Shown: positions 34,087 to 43,059 of the stretch, piece by piece
How the letters are laid out: every line of letters starts with the position of its first letter
Position numbering within the stretch: the stretch's first letter is position 1
NCBI GenBank assembly: GCA_965661055.1
Contig: CBFICS010000002.1
Coordinates: 124,001 to 188,000, forward strand
Source of the DNA: CBFHSF01 sp965661055
GTDB lineage: Bacteria > Bacteroidota > Bacteroidia > Flavobacteriales > Schleiferiaceae
Length of the DNA stretch: 64,000 bases
Direction of reading: 5' to 3'
Notes under the pieces: model-generated
The model's database searches: none
Seen by the model: the letters and a program-made list of their open reading frames with translations, nothing else
What the model was told of the DNA's origin: nothing
Program-made: the position numbers and the translations under genes

Positions 34087-34281
34087 TTAGTCCTTTTTAG
34101 AGTCGTCTATTTTGTCGTTTTCGTCTTCCTTAACCGCGTTTTTGAATTCTTTGATTCCGCCGCCAAGGCCTTTCATTAATTCAGGAATCTTTCTACCACC
34201 AAAAAGCAATAGTATTAGGGCTACCACAACAATAATTTGCCAAGGCCCAACCAATCCTAAAAATATAGATAAAAAATCCAT
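34087..34281 (-). CDS. tatA: Twin-arginine translocase subunit TatA
   Basis: A 64-residue inner-membrane protein with a single N-terminal helix (PWQIIVVVALILLLFGG) followed by the amphipathic helix starting RKIPELMKGLGGGIKEFKN and an acidic tail (DENDKIDDSKKD). It builds the pore for folded protein export with TatC, which is not in the window. It precedes gatA by 7 bp. A TACCTTTG promoter element lies 20 bp upstream of the ATG. Confidence 0.94.
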   Translation of the reverse strand: MDFLSIFLGLVGPWQIIVVVALILLLFGGRKIPELMKGLGGGIKEFKNAVKEDENDKIDDSKKD

Positions 34282-34301
34282 GTTCTAATCATTTTGAAGG
34301 G

Positions 34302-34309
34302 CAAAGGTA
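34302..34309 (-). promoter_or_regulatory. -7 promoter element of tatA-gatA
   Basis: TACCTTTG on the minus strand, 20 bp before the tatA ATG; a TTTG at 34332-34335 with 22-bp spacing is a possible -33 element. Confidence 0.5.
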
Positions 34310-34453
34310 CAAATTAGGATGGAGGTAATAACAAAAAAAATAGGGACAAGGAACTCGGAACTTGGGGCCGGGGTTTATTAACTAGTTGACCTATTCCTGA
34401 TTTTGGTTGACCATCATTAAGAATTCGTCAGTACGGCTCTGTTTTCTTGTTCC

Positions 34454-34795
34454 CTAGTTCCCCTTCTTCACAAACTCAGACTTTAGACTCATCGAGCCAA
34501 ATCCGTCAATCTTGCAATCAATGTTGTGGTCGCCCTCAGTTAGACGAATGTTTTTCACCTTAGTCCCTGCCTTGATTGGTTTTGGGGCTCCCTTTACGGG
34601 GAGGTTTTTAATGACCACAACCGTGTCGCCGTCTTGCAAAAGGTTTCCGTTTGAATCTTTGACTACCAAACCATTGCTGCCTTCTTCACTCGGATTCCAT
34701 TCATGACCACACTCTGGGCAAGCGTAAAGGTCTTCACCCATAGAATATCCAAAAGGTGATTTACACGACGGACAAGCTTTCATTTCTTCAGACAT
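34454..34795 (-). CDS. YjdM/PhnA-family zinc-ribbon protein
   Basis: This 113-residue protein has a zinc ribbon at the N-terminus (ACPSCKSPFGYS and YACPECGHEWN: two Cys pairs) and a PhnA C-terminal domain (VVKDSNGNLLQDGDTVVVIK, CKIDGFGSMSLKSEFVKKGN). The family was once linked to phosphonate metabolism but is now treated as a conserved protein of uncertain function (YjdM). No other phn gene is nearby. It appears to be transcribed singly. Confidence 0.88.
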   Translation of the reverse strand: MSEEMKACPSCKSPFGYSMGEDLYACPECGHEWNPSEEGSNGLVVKDSNGNLLQDGDTVVVIKNLPVKGAPKPIKAGTKVKNIRLTEGDHNIDCKIDGFGSMSLKSEFVKKGN

Positions 34796-34930
34796 AGTAT
34801 TGCGGATTAAGGTGTATAAGGATATTGAGACATCCTCTGTAGTCCTGCAAATTTAGTGTTTTCTTGTGGGAAGTGACTCTGATAAAAATCATAAACCACA
34901 ACCTTTCAAAAAAAGTCAGTGAAAAGGTTT

Positions 34931-36808
34931 TCATTGGGGCCAAAGTGGATAATTTAGTCCGTAGATAATCGGGTTCCCACGGCGTACCTTGATTTTTAAA
35001 TCACGAGCTATAAAGCTTTTCTTTCCCTTGTTCCAAACGTAGGCTTTCACTCGGGCTTTAGAAAAATCCACTTGAATGTCAGATAGCTTTAGGGTTTGAT
35101 ATACGGTAGTGATCGTGGTGTCTCCTTGAAAAGGCAAAGCGAAATCGCTAAAATCGGACCCGCCCCAGAATATCTTTTGGTCGCCTTCCCAAATTTCACT
35201 CACTAATACGCCTTGATCTAGTTTTTCGCTAGAAGTTACTTCTACAGAAAGGTCAATAAATTGATAAGGATGGTCGATAACTGAGTTGAGATTCACTGTT
35301 GCTGAAGGTCCCCATTCTAGTTCTGGGGAAAAGTTAACCGTGGTCAGGTCTTCCTTAGATTCAGGATCAGTTTCATCACTAACGGGCCAAGAGTTTCTTG
35401 AAATTTTGTTCTTAGAAAACAAATAAGTGGTCCCACCAAAGTAGTTGTGTTGAAATTCTAAGTAAGGATAAAACTCTTGAATAATAGGGACAATTTTAGC
35501 GTTGCTATTAGAAAGACAACCCAAATAGAAAACCTCATGATTTGCGTGGTTTTCTAAAAGGTACTGTTTGAATTCTAATAAACTCTTAAAGCGATCACTC
35601 CAAAAGAGAAAATCGTCAGAAATCAAGTCCTTTTGCAAATAGTATTCGGTAATCTCTTGATGAGAATCAACAAGGTATATTCCAGGGTTGTGGGTAGAAT
35701 TTGCACTTTGAAGATCCGTGAGAATCCTTTCATACACCGACTCATAAAAGATAGAGTAATGTCTACGGGTTTCGATAAGAGAGTAGGTGCCAAGGACCAC
35801 AATCAATAGTGACCACAGAAAATTTGTCTTTTCACTGAATCGGGGTAGTGATCCGAAAAGTAAAAGCAACAAAAACGGAAAGCTAAAGATCAAGACAGAA
35901 AACTGAAGGACCGCATTGACGTATAGCGAGTAAAAATAACCGATGGACAAAGGGGTCGCGAACCACACTATGGAGATCACTATCCACCGCCATTTTACTT
36001 CGCTTTTAGAAACCATTCCGTAAACCGTCAAAAGGGCTAATGCAGCGGCCATTGGCCAAGAATAATTCAACGTATAGAACAGGTACTCGCTAAAAAAATC
36101 ACTATTAGGTTTTGCCAACCATCCTTCCACTCCTCCTTTGCTCAATTGGTAAAAAAGCACCTTGAGGTGAGGAATGTAGGTAACAAACACAGCAAGCCCG
36201 AAAAAGATATACCTCCATCGGTACTCCTTTTCTACCATGAAAACCCCGGTAAGTCCAACGATAAATACAAATAGTAAACTAAAATGATGATTGTAAGCAC
36301 AAAGGGCGGCACTTAATACGTAAAGAATACCATTTTTTAAAAACCCCTTCTGGGGAGATTTTATCATTTGCGACCAAAAGTAGACCATGGTCAGGGAGAA
36401 AAAGAGTCCGCTGATATACGGCCTTGCAATTTGACTGTACATTACAGCATATTGAATGCTTGCCAATAGCGCTGCAGAAAGAAGTCCGGCAGTTTCGTGA
36501 AACCACAGTTTCCCAAGTTTGTACATGTACCACACAGAACCCAGCCCCATCAGTGCAAACGGAAGTTTCACCACCCACTCTTGTGTCCCAAACCAATGCG
36601 TATAGTAATAGAGAAAAACCTGTACTCCCGCCGGGTGAAAATCAACCATAACCCCTTTTTCTATCAAGTCAGAAAACGTCGAAAAGTCTAATCGAAAGAG
36701 TGCACTAAACTCATCATGCGTAAAGGGAATTTCTGAAAAGTGAAAAAACCTCAATATCGCAGCAACGACTAGGATTAACCCCAAGGTGTGACGATTAGAT
36801 AGTTTCAT
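34931..36808 (-). CDS. GT39/ArnT-like membrane glycosyltransferase
   Basis: A 625-residue membrane protein with a GT-C core. The first periplasmic loop carries the acidic motif PFTHDEFSALFRL that coordinates the lipid-linked sugar donor, and DFHPAGVQVFLYYYTHWF follows. About ten transmembrane helices are followed by a roughly 200-residue soluble C-terminal domain (LEWGPSATVNLNSVIDHPYQ, RARDLKIKVRR-like strands). The ATG at 36806-36808 (MKLSNRHTLGLIL) is preferred to an upstream start with no signal-like character. It probably glycosylates an envelope component; substrate is unknown. Confidence 0.8.
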   Translation of the reverse strand: MKLSNRHTLGLILVVAAILRFFHFSEIPFTHDEFSALFRLDFSTFSDLIEKGVMVDFHPAGVQVFLYYYTHWFGTQEWVVKLPFALMGLGSVWYMYKLGKLWFHETAGLLSAALLASIQYAVMYSQIARPYISGLFFSLTMVYFWSQMIKSPQKGFLKNGILYVLSAALCAYNHHFSLLFVFIVGLTGVFMVEKEYRWRYIFFGLAVFVTYIPHLKVLFYQLSKGGVEGWLAKPNSDFFSEYLFYTLNYSWPMAAALALLTVYGMVSKSEVKWRWIVISIVWFATPLSIGYFYSLYVNAVLQFSVLIFSFPFLLLLLFGSLPRFSEKTNFLWSLLIVVLGTYSLIETRRHYSIFYESVYERILTDLQSANSTHNPGIYLVDSHQEITEYYLQKDLISDDFLFWSDRFKSLLEFKQYLLENHANHEVFYLGCLSNSNAKIVPIIQEFYPYLEFQHNYFGGTTYLFSKNKISRNSWPVSDETDPESKEDLTTVNFSPELEWGPSATVNLNSVIDHPYQFIDLSVEVTSSEKLDQGVLVSEIWEGDQKIFWGGSDFSDFALPFQGDTTITTVYQTLKLSDIQVDFSKARVKAYVWNKGKKSFIARDLKIKVRRGNPIIYGLNYPLWPQ

Positions 36809-36957
36809 GAATACGTTGATTGACCTTCTAAAGGTAGGGAAAGATGTACAATTAAAGGAACGGGAGAATGAGGGATTAACGGAATAGTAAAACAAGTTGT
36901 TTTTAGTGCGGTAAAAAAGTCTGGATTTTAGTTCTTGACTCTTGCGTCCCTAGAACC

Positions 36958-37251
36958 TTAATAATCTATTTCCTTAAAAAATCTTTTGTCTGCAACAAAG
37001 GTCCCAAAAGGCACAACACCAGCAATTAGAGATAAAGTTATGGTTTTTAAATCCCACCGGTATTCCTTCCCAGAAATTACAACCCAAACGCAATAGGCAA
37101 TAAAGAGAACACCGTGAGCCATACCGACAATTCTTGTAGGTTCAGGCATGTCATAAAAGTATTTTAGGGGTACGCAAATGCCTAACAAAAGCAAAAAGCT
37201 AAGGCCTTCAAGCAATCCTAAAATGCGCAGTTGAGAGATCGTAGTTTTCAT
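36958..37251 (-). CDS. DUF3817 small membrane protein
   Basis: This 97-residue protein starts MKTTISQLRILGLLEGLSFL and has three hydrophobic helices with the family motif GMAHGVLFIAYCVWV. DUF3817 proteins are small inner-membrane proteins of unknown role, often beside transporters. The ATG at 37249-37251 is chosen over a start 14 codons upstream, whose extra residues form no good helix. Transcribed alone, upstream of the GT39-like gene with a roughly 150-bp gap. Confidence 0.85.
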   Translation of the reverse strand: MKTTISQLRILGLLEGLSFLLLLGICVPLKYFYDMPEPTRIVGMAHGVLFIAYCVWVVISGKEYRWDLKTITLSLIAGVVPFGTFVADKRFFKEIDY

Positions 37252-37530
37252 TGCGGAAAGATAATACACGGGAACGAGGAAACAAAGGACCACATCTTAA
37301 CCATGGCAGGTTAGCAAGTTGTTGAAAGGGTTAATGGTGAATGATGTTTTTTAGGGATCCGCTTTACAACCTATAATAGGAAAGCAAAAAAAAAAATTCT
37401 CATTCCTAGAACTTGGCTCTTATTCCCTTCATCCCCTTTTTTCTTAACTTTAAACCACCAAATACCAATCTGCCTTATTTTTCCGTTGAGTATTAAACCG
37501 CTGACTATTAATTTATTGACTTCCCCTTTT

Positions 37531-40500
37531 ATGAAAGCGATCATCTTTCAGAGACTTTTCTTTGTTGTTACCCTTGTAACTGCCGTTGGATGTAGTTCCC
37601 CAGAACCCAATGTAAACCCTGAATTTGCTGAGTACATAGAAATGTACTCTGAATCGGTAATTTCAAAATCGGACGTCATTGTCATACGATTGGCAAAGCA
37701 AGTGGTTGACTCAGTTCAAGTGTATAAGAAAATTGAAAAAGACCTTATTTCTTTTTCACCCAATGTTGAGGGGGAGCTGTATTGGGTTGACGAAAGAACC
37801 CTCGAATTTAAGCCTTCGGAGTGGCTAGAAAGCAATCGCGAATATGCCGTAACCTTTAAGTTAGGTGAGTTGACCAATGTCCCTAGTGAACTTGAATCCT
37901 TCACATTTGTCGTAAAAACGCTTAAGCAAGACTTTGACATTTCTTCTGGAAAGCTGGTTAATTACAACGATGCAGACCTAACGCATAAATCGTATTCTGC
38001 AGGCGTAAATTTTGCAGATGTGGTTAGAGAAGATGAGGTTCAAAAGGTATTAAGAGCCACCCAAGACGGAAAAGAACTTCCGGTTTCGTGGACAAAGCCC
38101 AACGGCAAGGTCGCATATTTTAACGTAGACTCGATAGAGCGTAAAAAAGAACGCTCTGTGGTCATGCTTCATTGGGAAAGAGAAGTTTACGGAGATGAAA
38201 ATGAAACTACGGAAATAGAGGTATTAGGTTTTAATGAGTTTGGGGTTTCTTCATCTATACTTCAGTCAATGGGTGACCAAACCTTGACAATCTATTTTTC
38301 AGACCCCTTGGCAGAACAAGATTTCCGCGGACTTCTATCAATAGAAGACCTTGCAGAAAGTGACTTCAAGGTAAAGGCCAAAAACAACGAATTGGTCTTG
38401 TTCTTTAGCAAACACATTGGCGGTGAAAGATTGTTGACCGTCCGCAAGGGTGTAAAGGCAAAAACGGGCGTAAAGACCCAAAATGAATATTCTCGTAGAC
38501 TTGTTTTTGAAGAGTATAAGCCAGAGGTTAGATTGGTAGATAACGGAACCTATATTCCCGAAACTAACGGACTCATCTTCAGTTTTGAAGCGGTAAGCCT
38601 TTCTGCTGTAGACGTTCACGTGACAAAGATTTACAAAAACAATGTCCACCAGTACTTTCAGCGAGACATGGAAGACAATGACTATGAGTTACGCCGCGTG
38701 GGTAAGCCCATTGCCACTAAACACATAAACTTATCACAAGCCGGAAAACAAGACCTGCACCACTGGAAGAGGTATTCGCTAGACCTTTCAAAAATGGTAA
38801 AAATCGATCCGGGGGCTATCTACAAACTTGAGTTTAGAATTCGTCCGGAGTACTCTATGTACACCTGCGAAGGAGAAATAGAACAGCGAGAAGTAAGTGA
38901 CCAGTCTAATGATCATTTAGAAACAGAGTGGTCAGACTATTATTATAATAGCGACCATTATTACGATTTTTCAAAGTATAACTGGAAGAAAAGAGATGAC
39001 CCCTGTTACTCGGCGTATTACTCAGAGTGGAATCGCAGAGTGTCTACCCGTGTAATTGCTTCAAACATTGGTGTGATTGCCAAAGCGGGCGGTGATAAGG
39101 TTTTAGATATTACCGTTACCGACTTAATTACCGCTAAACCCATTGCTGGCGCTGAGGTGGTTTTACTCAACTACCACAATCAAACCCTGGAAACTCTAGT
39201 AACAGATCAAAACGGATTTGTCAAGTCAAAGCTTGATGAAAAGCCGTTTTTAATCATTGCCAAGCACAAAGGGCAGTCTACGTATTTAAGCATAAAAAAT
39301 AACCAAGCACTTTCTACCAGTGAGTTTGAAGTAGGAGGCAGCTACACAAAAAAAGGGGTCAACGGATTTATTTACGCCGAAAGGGGAGTGTGGAGACCTG
39401 GCGACAGCATTCATGCAAACTTTATTTTAGAAGACAAAGGGCAAGTACTTCCTGAAAGCTTACCAGTGGTAGCAGAGCTATACAATCCCAAAAGGCAATT
39501 GGTTGACAGGGTCGTGGTAACCCATCCGACCAGCAATTTTTATTACTTCCCGCTTACCACTCAGGCAGACGCCCTTACAGGAAGGTATAATTTAGAAGTA
39601 TCGGTGGGCAATAGAAAGTTTAGAAAGAGCCTCCCCATAGAAACCATAAAGCCCAATCGCTTGGCTATAAATTTTGACTTTGATGGCGATATGGTCAAAG
39701 GGTACGAAACACAAAAAACAGAATTACACGCACAGTGGTTGCACGGTGCCCCGGTAAAAGGTCTAAAGACAAAAGTTGAAATGTCTTTGTACAATTACAG
39801 CTCACCGTTTAGCAAGTGGAAATCGTATAATTTCTCAAATCAACAATTGAATACCTTTTCAAGAAGGTCTAAGGTAATCTTTGACGGAAACCTCAATGAT
39901 AAAGGAAAGGCAGGAATTTCTATAGAGGCCTTGGGCGCCAACACCGCCCCAGGAATGCTCAAAGCCAGCTTTGACACTAAAGTAGAAGAACCTGGCGGCG
40001 GATTTAGCGAGGACCACTTTACCATCAACTACTCTCCTTACTCCCAATACGTGGGTATTCACGTCCCTAAAGGCAACTTATGGGGCAATGCTTTGACCGT
40101 TGATGAAAATCATAAAATTGACTTGGTCCTTGTCAATCCAAAGGGAGAACTTGCCCAATCGGGTAAGGCCAAGGTTAAGGTCTTCCGCATAGAAAGATCG
40201 TGGTGGTGGCACAGAAGTAATCAGTCTATCGGACATTATATTTCAAAAAATGCCCATTCTAAAATACGCGATGAAGAAGTCACTTTCGTGGGAGGAAAGG
40301 CCACAATAAACCTAAAAGTCGACAAGGAGAATTGGGGGAATTATATTATGGTCGTTGAAGACAGCAAAGGACATAAAGCTTCGAGCAGAATTTACTTTGA
40401 CTGGCCGTATTGGATGCGAGCCAATCGAATTGAAGGAGAGGAAGCTAGTATTCTTGGTTTCTCAACCGATAAAGACGAGTACAAGGTGGGCGAAATGGTA

Positions 40501-43059
40501 AAAGTAACTTTCCCGAGTAACGCCGGAAGTAAAGCTCTTGTAGCCATTGAAAATGGAATAAAAGTGATTGATAAATTCTGGGTTGAGACGAGTGAAGGTG
40601 AGACGCAGTTTACCATTCCAACCACTACAGAAATGGCTCCCAATGCATTTGTAAACGTAATGTTGTTGCAACCACATTCTGCAACGGCTAATGATCGTCC
40701 TATTAGGCAATATGGCTATGTTCCCATCCGCGTGAAGCGCAAAGACGACAAGTTAAATCCTGTAATAAAAACGGCCATTACCTATAGACCTGAAAAACTT
40801 TGTGAGATTGTGGTCTCTGAAGCTGAAGGCAAGAAAATGACTTACACCCTTGCTGTGGTTGACGAAGGACTTTTGGGAATTACTAACTTTAAAACACCAA
40901 ACCCTTACGACCACTTTAATCAATTTCAAGCCTTGGGGGTAAGAACCTGGGACATGATGGATGATGTGGTTGGAGCGTATGGCGGTGAATTAGAAAAGCT
41001 GCTAAGTTTAGGGGGTGACGGTGCGAACCTCAAAGAGGAAAAGATGAAATCTAACCGCTTTAAGAGTGTCCGCAAGTTTTTGGGATCCTTTACTCTTGAG
41101 CCCGGGCAAAAAATGACGCATAAATTCATGATGCCCAATTACGTGGGTGCTGTACGAGTAATCGTAGTGGCGGGCAACCTAGACTATGCTTATGGCAGTG
41201 AAGAGGTTGAGGTCCCAGTGAGAAATCCAGTAATGGTTCAAGCCACCTTGCCAAGAGTCTTACATCCATCAGAAGAAATAGACTTACCGGTTACTGTGTT
41301 TGCCATGGAAGACCATGTTAAGTCAGTTGATGTTGTGGTAGAAACCAATGATTTGGTAGAGATTTTGGGATCAAAATCTGCTCGTGTAACCTTTAGTGAA
41401 AAGGGTGATAAGATGGTTTACTTCAAAGCGAGGGTTAAAAATGCTGAAGGGGCAGCAGACTTTGTGGTAAAAGCTACCTCAGGAAGTGAAAAGGCAATTT
41501 ACGAAGCAAAGCTTTTAGTTCACAGTCCGAATCCTGAAATACAAAATAGCACCTTTATTAAACTTGATCCAGGAAAGTCCATCGACCAGTCTTTAGAATG
41601 GCTTGGTGTGAAAAACACAGGCGTTGGGAATATAGAAATCGGAACTCTGCCCTCGGTGAATTTGAGCAAGAGAATGGGATACCTGCTTCGATATCCATAC
41701 GGATGTTTAGAGCAAAACGTATCCACGGCATTTCCACAATTGTACCTGAATGACATCAATGAACTGACCCCTGAAGAGAAGGCCATGGTGCGAAATAACG
41801 TATCTACCGTTCTTAACCGTTTAGTGAAATTCCAAAACACCTCAGGTAGCTTTAGGTATTGGCCAACCTATAACTCTTACTACAATGTGTGGTCAGATAT
41901 TTACGCAGGTCACTTCTTGGTAGAAGCAGACAGAAAAGGATACACCTTGCCTTCAGGCATTAAAGAGAGATGGTTAAAGCAAGCGGGAGCCGACGCAAGA
42001 AACGAAGTGTTTGCCAACCATAGTTATTCAAGAGAGTCAGACAGAAACCAACAACTTGCCTACAGGTTATGGGTTTTGGTTAAGGCGGGTGTACCAGAAA
42101 TTGGTTCTATGAACCGACTTAAAGAGCGAGGGTCTCTCAACAGTTTGTCTAAGGTTATGTTGGCCGCCGCTTACGCGGAAATTGGCCAGTCTACCGTGGC
42201 GGAAGAACTACTGAATAGCACGCCGTTTGAGTTGGAGATTTATCCGGTTTACACCACGTATAACTTTGGATCAAGTATTAGAGATGAAGCCATTTGGATG
42301 GAGGCTTTATTAAAGCTTGGCAAGGTAGATGAAGCTTACAAAAGGGCTGTGTCGGTTAGTAAGCAGTTGAACGAAGACTCATATTTAAGTACGCAGAGTA
42401 TTTCTTTTGCCTTGCGATCTATGGCCCTAGTATATGAATCTTCAAAACCTTCAGAAAACGGAATGATGGCTGCATTGACCATTGATGGTAAAGACCACTC
42501 TTTTGAAACCGCCCAGAAGCTCAAGACGTTTGCTATTGACGACAAAAACAAAAAAGTAAAAATTGTAAATAATGGGAATGATCCACTGTTGGTGGTAATT
42601 GGGCAGTCGTACAAACCCAAAATGGGATTAGAAGAAGCGTTTGAACGCAACCTAAAAACTAAGATTAGGTTTACCGACGAAAACAATGGGACTCTTTTGG
42701 TTGACAAACTAGATAGAGGTACTGACTTTATTCTAGAGATCACCATTGATAACCCTACGGAATATTACTTTAACGACTTGGTATTGTCTCAGTCTGTTCC
42801 TTCTGGTTGGGAGATCACAGAGTCTTCACTATACGTTTCAAACACCTTAGAATCATCAAGCAGATACAAAGATGTTAGAGATGATAGAATTGACGTCTTC
42901 TACGATTTACGCCCGCATGAGAACAAGGTGTTTAGAGTGCGCTTAACGGCAGCCTATAGTGGTAAATATTACTTGCCGGCAACACAAAATGCTGCCATGT
43001 ACACAGACAAAATTCAGTCATATATTAAAGGTAAATGGGTTGAAGTCCAGAAAAAATAA
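37531..43059 (+). CDS. Alpha-2-macroglobulin-like lipoprotein with thioester motif
   Basis: This very large (1842 residues) exported lipoprotein uses the lipobox TAVGC of MKAIIFQRLFFVVTLVTAVG, giving an outer- or inner-membrane anchor. The ATG at 37531 fits this signal better than a start 15 codons upstream. It contains macroglobulin domains, MG2-like (FIYAERGVWRPGDSIHANFI), the A2M region (VGAVRVIVVAGNLDYAYG) and the thioester motif GCLEQ with Cys1392. These proteins trap proteases in the periplasm. It overlaps the pbpC start by 20 bp, the classical yfhM-pbpC arrangement, which links protease defence and peptidoglycan repair. The thioester appears intact. Confidence 0.95.
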   Translation: MKAIIFQRLFFVVTLVTAVGCSSPEPNVNPEFAEYIEMYSESVISKSDVIVIRLAKQVVDSVQVYKKIEKDLISFSPNVEGELYWVDERTLEFKPSEWLESNREYAVTFKLGELTNVPSELESFTFVVKTLKQDFDISSGKLVNYNDADLTHKSYSAGVNFADVVREDEVQKVLRATQDGKELPVSWTKPNGKVAYFNVDSIERKKERSVVMLHWEREVYGDENETTEIEVLGFNEFGVSSSILQSMGDQTLTIYFSDPLAEQDFRGLLSIEDLAESDFKVKAKNNELVLFFSKHIGGERLLTVRKGVKAKTGVKTQNEYSRRLVFEEYKPEVRLVDNGTYIPETNGLIFSFEAVSLSAVDVHVTKIYKNNVHQYFQRDMEDNDYELRRVGKPIATKHINLSQAGKQDLHHWKRYSLDLSKMVKIDPGAIYKLEFRIRPEYSMYTCEGEIEQREVSDQSNDHLETEWSDYYYNSDHYYDFSKYNWKKRDDPCYSAYYSEWNRRVSTRVIASNIGVIAKAGGDKVLDITVTDLITAKPIAGAEVVLLNYHNQTLETLVTDQNGFVKSKLDEKPFLIIAKHKGQSTYLSIKNNQALSTSEFEVGGSYTKKGVNGFIYAERGVWRPGDSIHANFILEDKGQVLPESLPVVAELYNPKRQLVDRVVVTHPTSNFYYFPLTTQADALTGRYNLEVSVGNRKFRKSLPIETIKPNRLAINFDFDGDMVKGYETQKTELHAQWLHGAPVKGLKTKVEMSLYNYSSPFSKWKSYNFSNQQLNTFSRRSKVIFDGNLNDKGKAGISIEALGANTAPGMLKASFDTKVEEPGGGFSEDHFTINYSPYSQYVGIHVPKGNLWGNALTVDENHKIDLVLVNPKGELAQSGKAKVKVFRIERSWWWHRSNQSIGHYISKNAHSKIRDEEVTFVGGKATINLKVDKENWGNYIMVVEDSKGHKASSRIYFDWPYWMRANRIEGEEASILGFSTDKDEYKVGEMVKVTFPSNAGSKALVAIENGIKVIDKFWVETSEGETQFTIPTTTEMAPNAFVNVMLLQPHSATANDRPIRQYGYVPIRVKRKDDKLNPVIKTAITYRPEKLCEIVVSEAEGKKMTYTLAVVDEGLLGITNFKTPNPYDHFNQFQALGVRTWDMMDDVVGAYGGELEKLLSLGGDGANLKEEKMKSNRFKSVRKFLGSFTLEPGQKMTHKFMMPNYVGAVRVIVVAGNLDYAYGSEEVEVPVRNPVMVQATLPRVLHPSEEIDLPVTVFAMEDHVKSVDVVVETNDLVEILGSKSARVTFSEKGDKMVYFKARVKNAEGAADFVVKATSGSEKAIYEAKLLVHSPNPEIQNSTFIKLDPGKSIDQSLEWLGVKNTGVGNIEIGTLPSVNLSKRMGYLLRYPYGCLEQNVSTAFPQLYLNDINELTPEEKAMVRNNVSTVLNRLVKFQNTSGSFRYWPTYNSYYNVWSDIYAGHFLVEADRKGYTLPSGIKERWLKQAGADARNEVFANHSYSRESDRNQQLAYRLWVLVKAGVPEIGSMNRLKERGSLNSLSKVMLAAAYAEIGQSTVAEELLNSTPFELEIYPVYTTYNFGSSIRDEAIWMEALLKLGKVDEAYKRAVSVSKQLNEDSYLSTQSISFALRSMALVYESSKPSENGMMAALTIDGKDHSFETAQKLKTFAIDDKNKKVKIVNNGNDPLLVVIGQSYKPKMGLEEAFERNLKTKIRFTDENNGTLLVDKLDRGTDFILEITIDNPTEYYFNDLVLSQSVPSGWEITESSLYVSNTLESSSRYKDVRDDRIDVFYDLRPHENKVFRVRLTAAYSGKYYLPATQNAAMYTDKIQSYIKGKWVEVQKK

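Noticed and set aside
34900..34930. AACCTTT/AAAGGTT stem after the GT39-like gene
   Set aside because: The 7-bp AT-rich stem with a 16-nt loop is too weak to call as a terminator.
42959..43039. GTG start giving pbpC 27 more codons
   Set aside because: Reads through the A2M C-terminus with no domain content; the TTG at 43040 directly precedes the membrane anchor.
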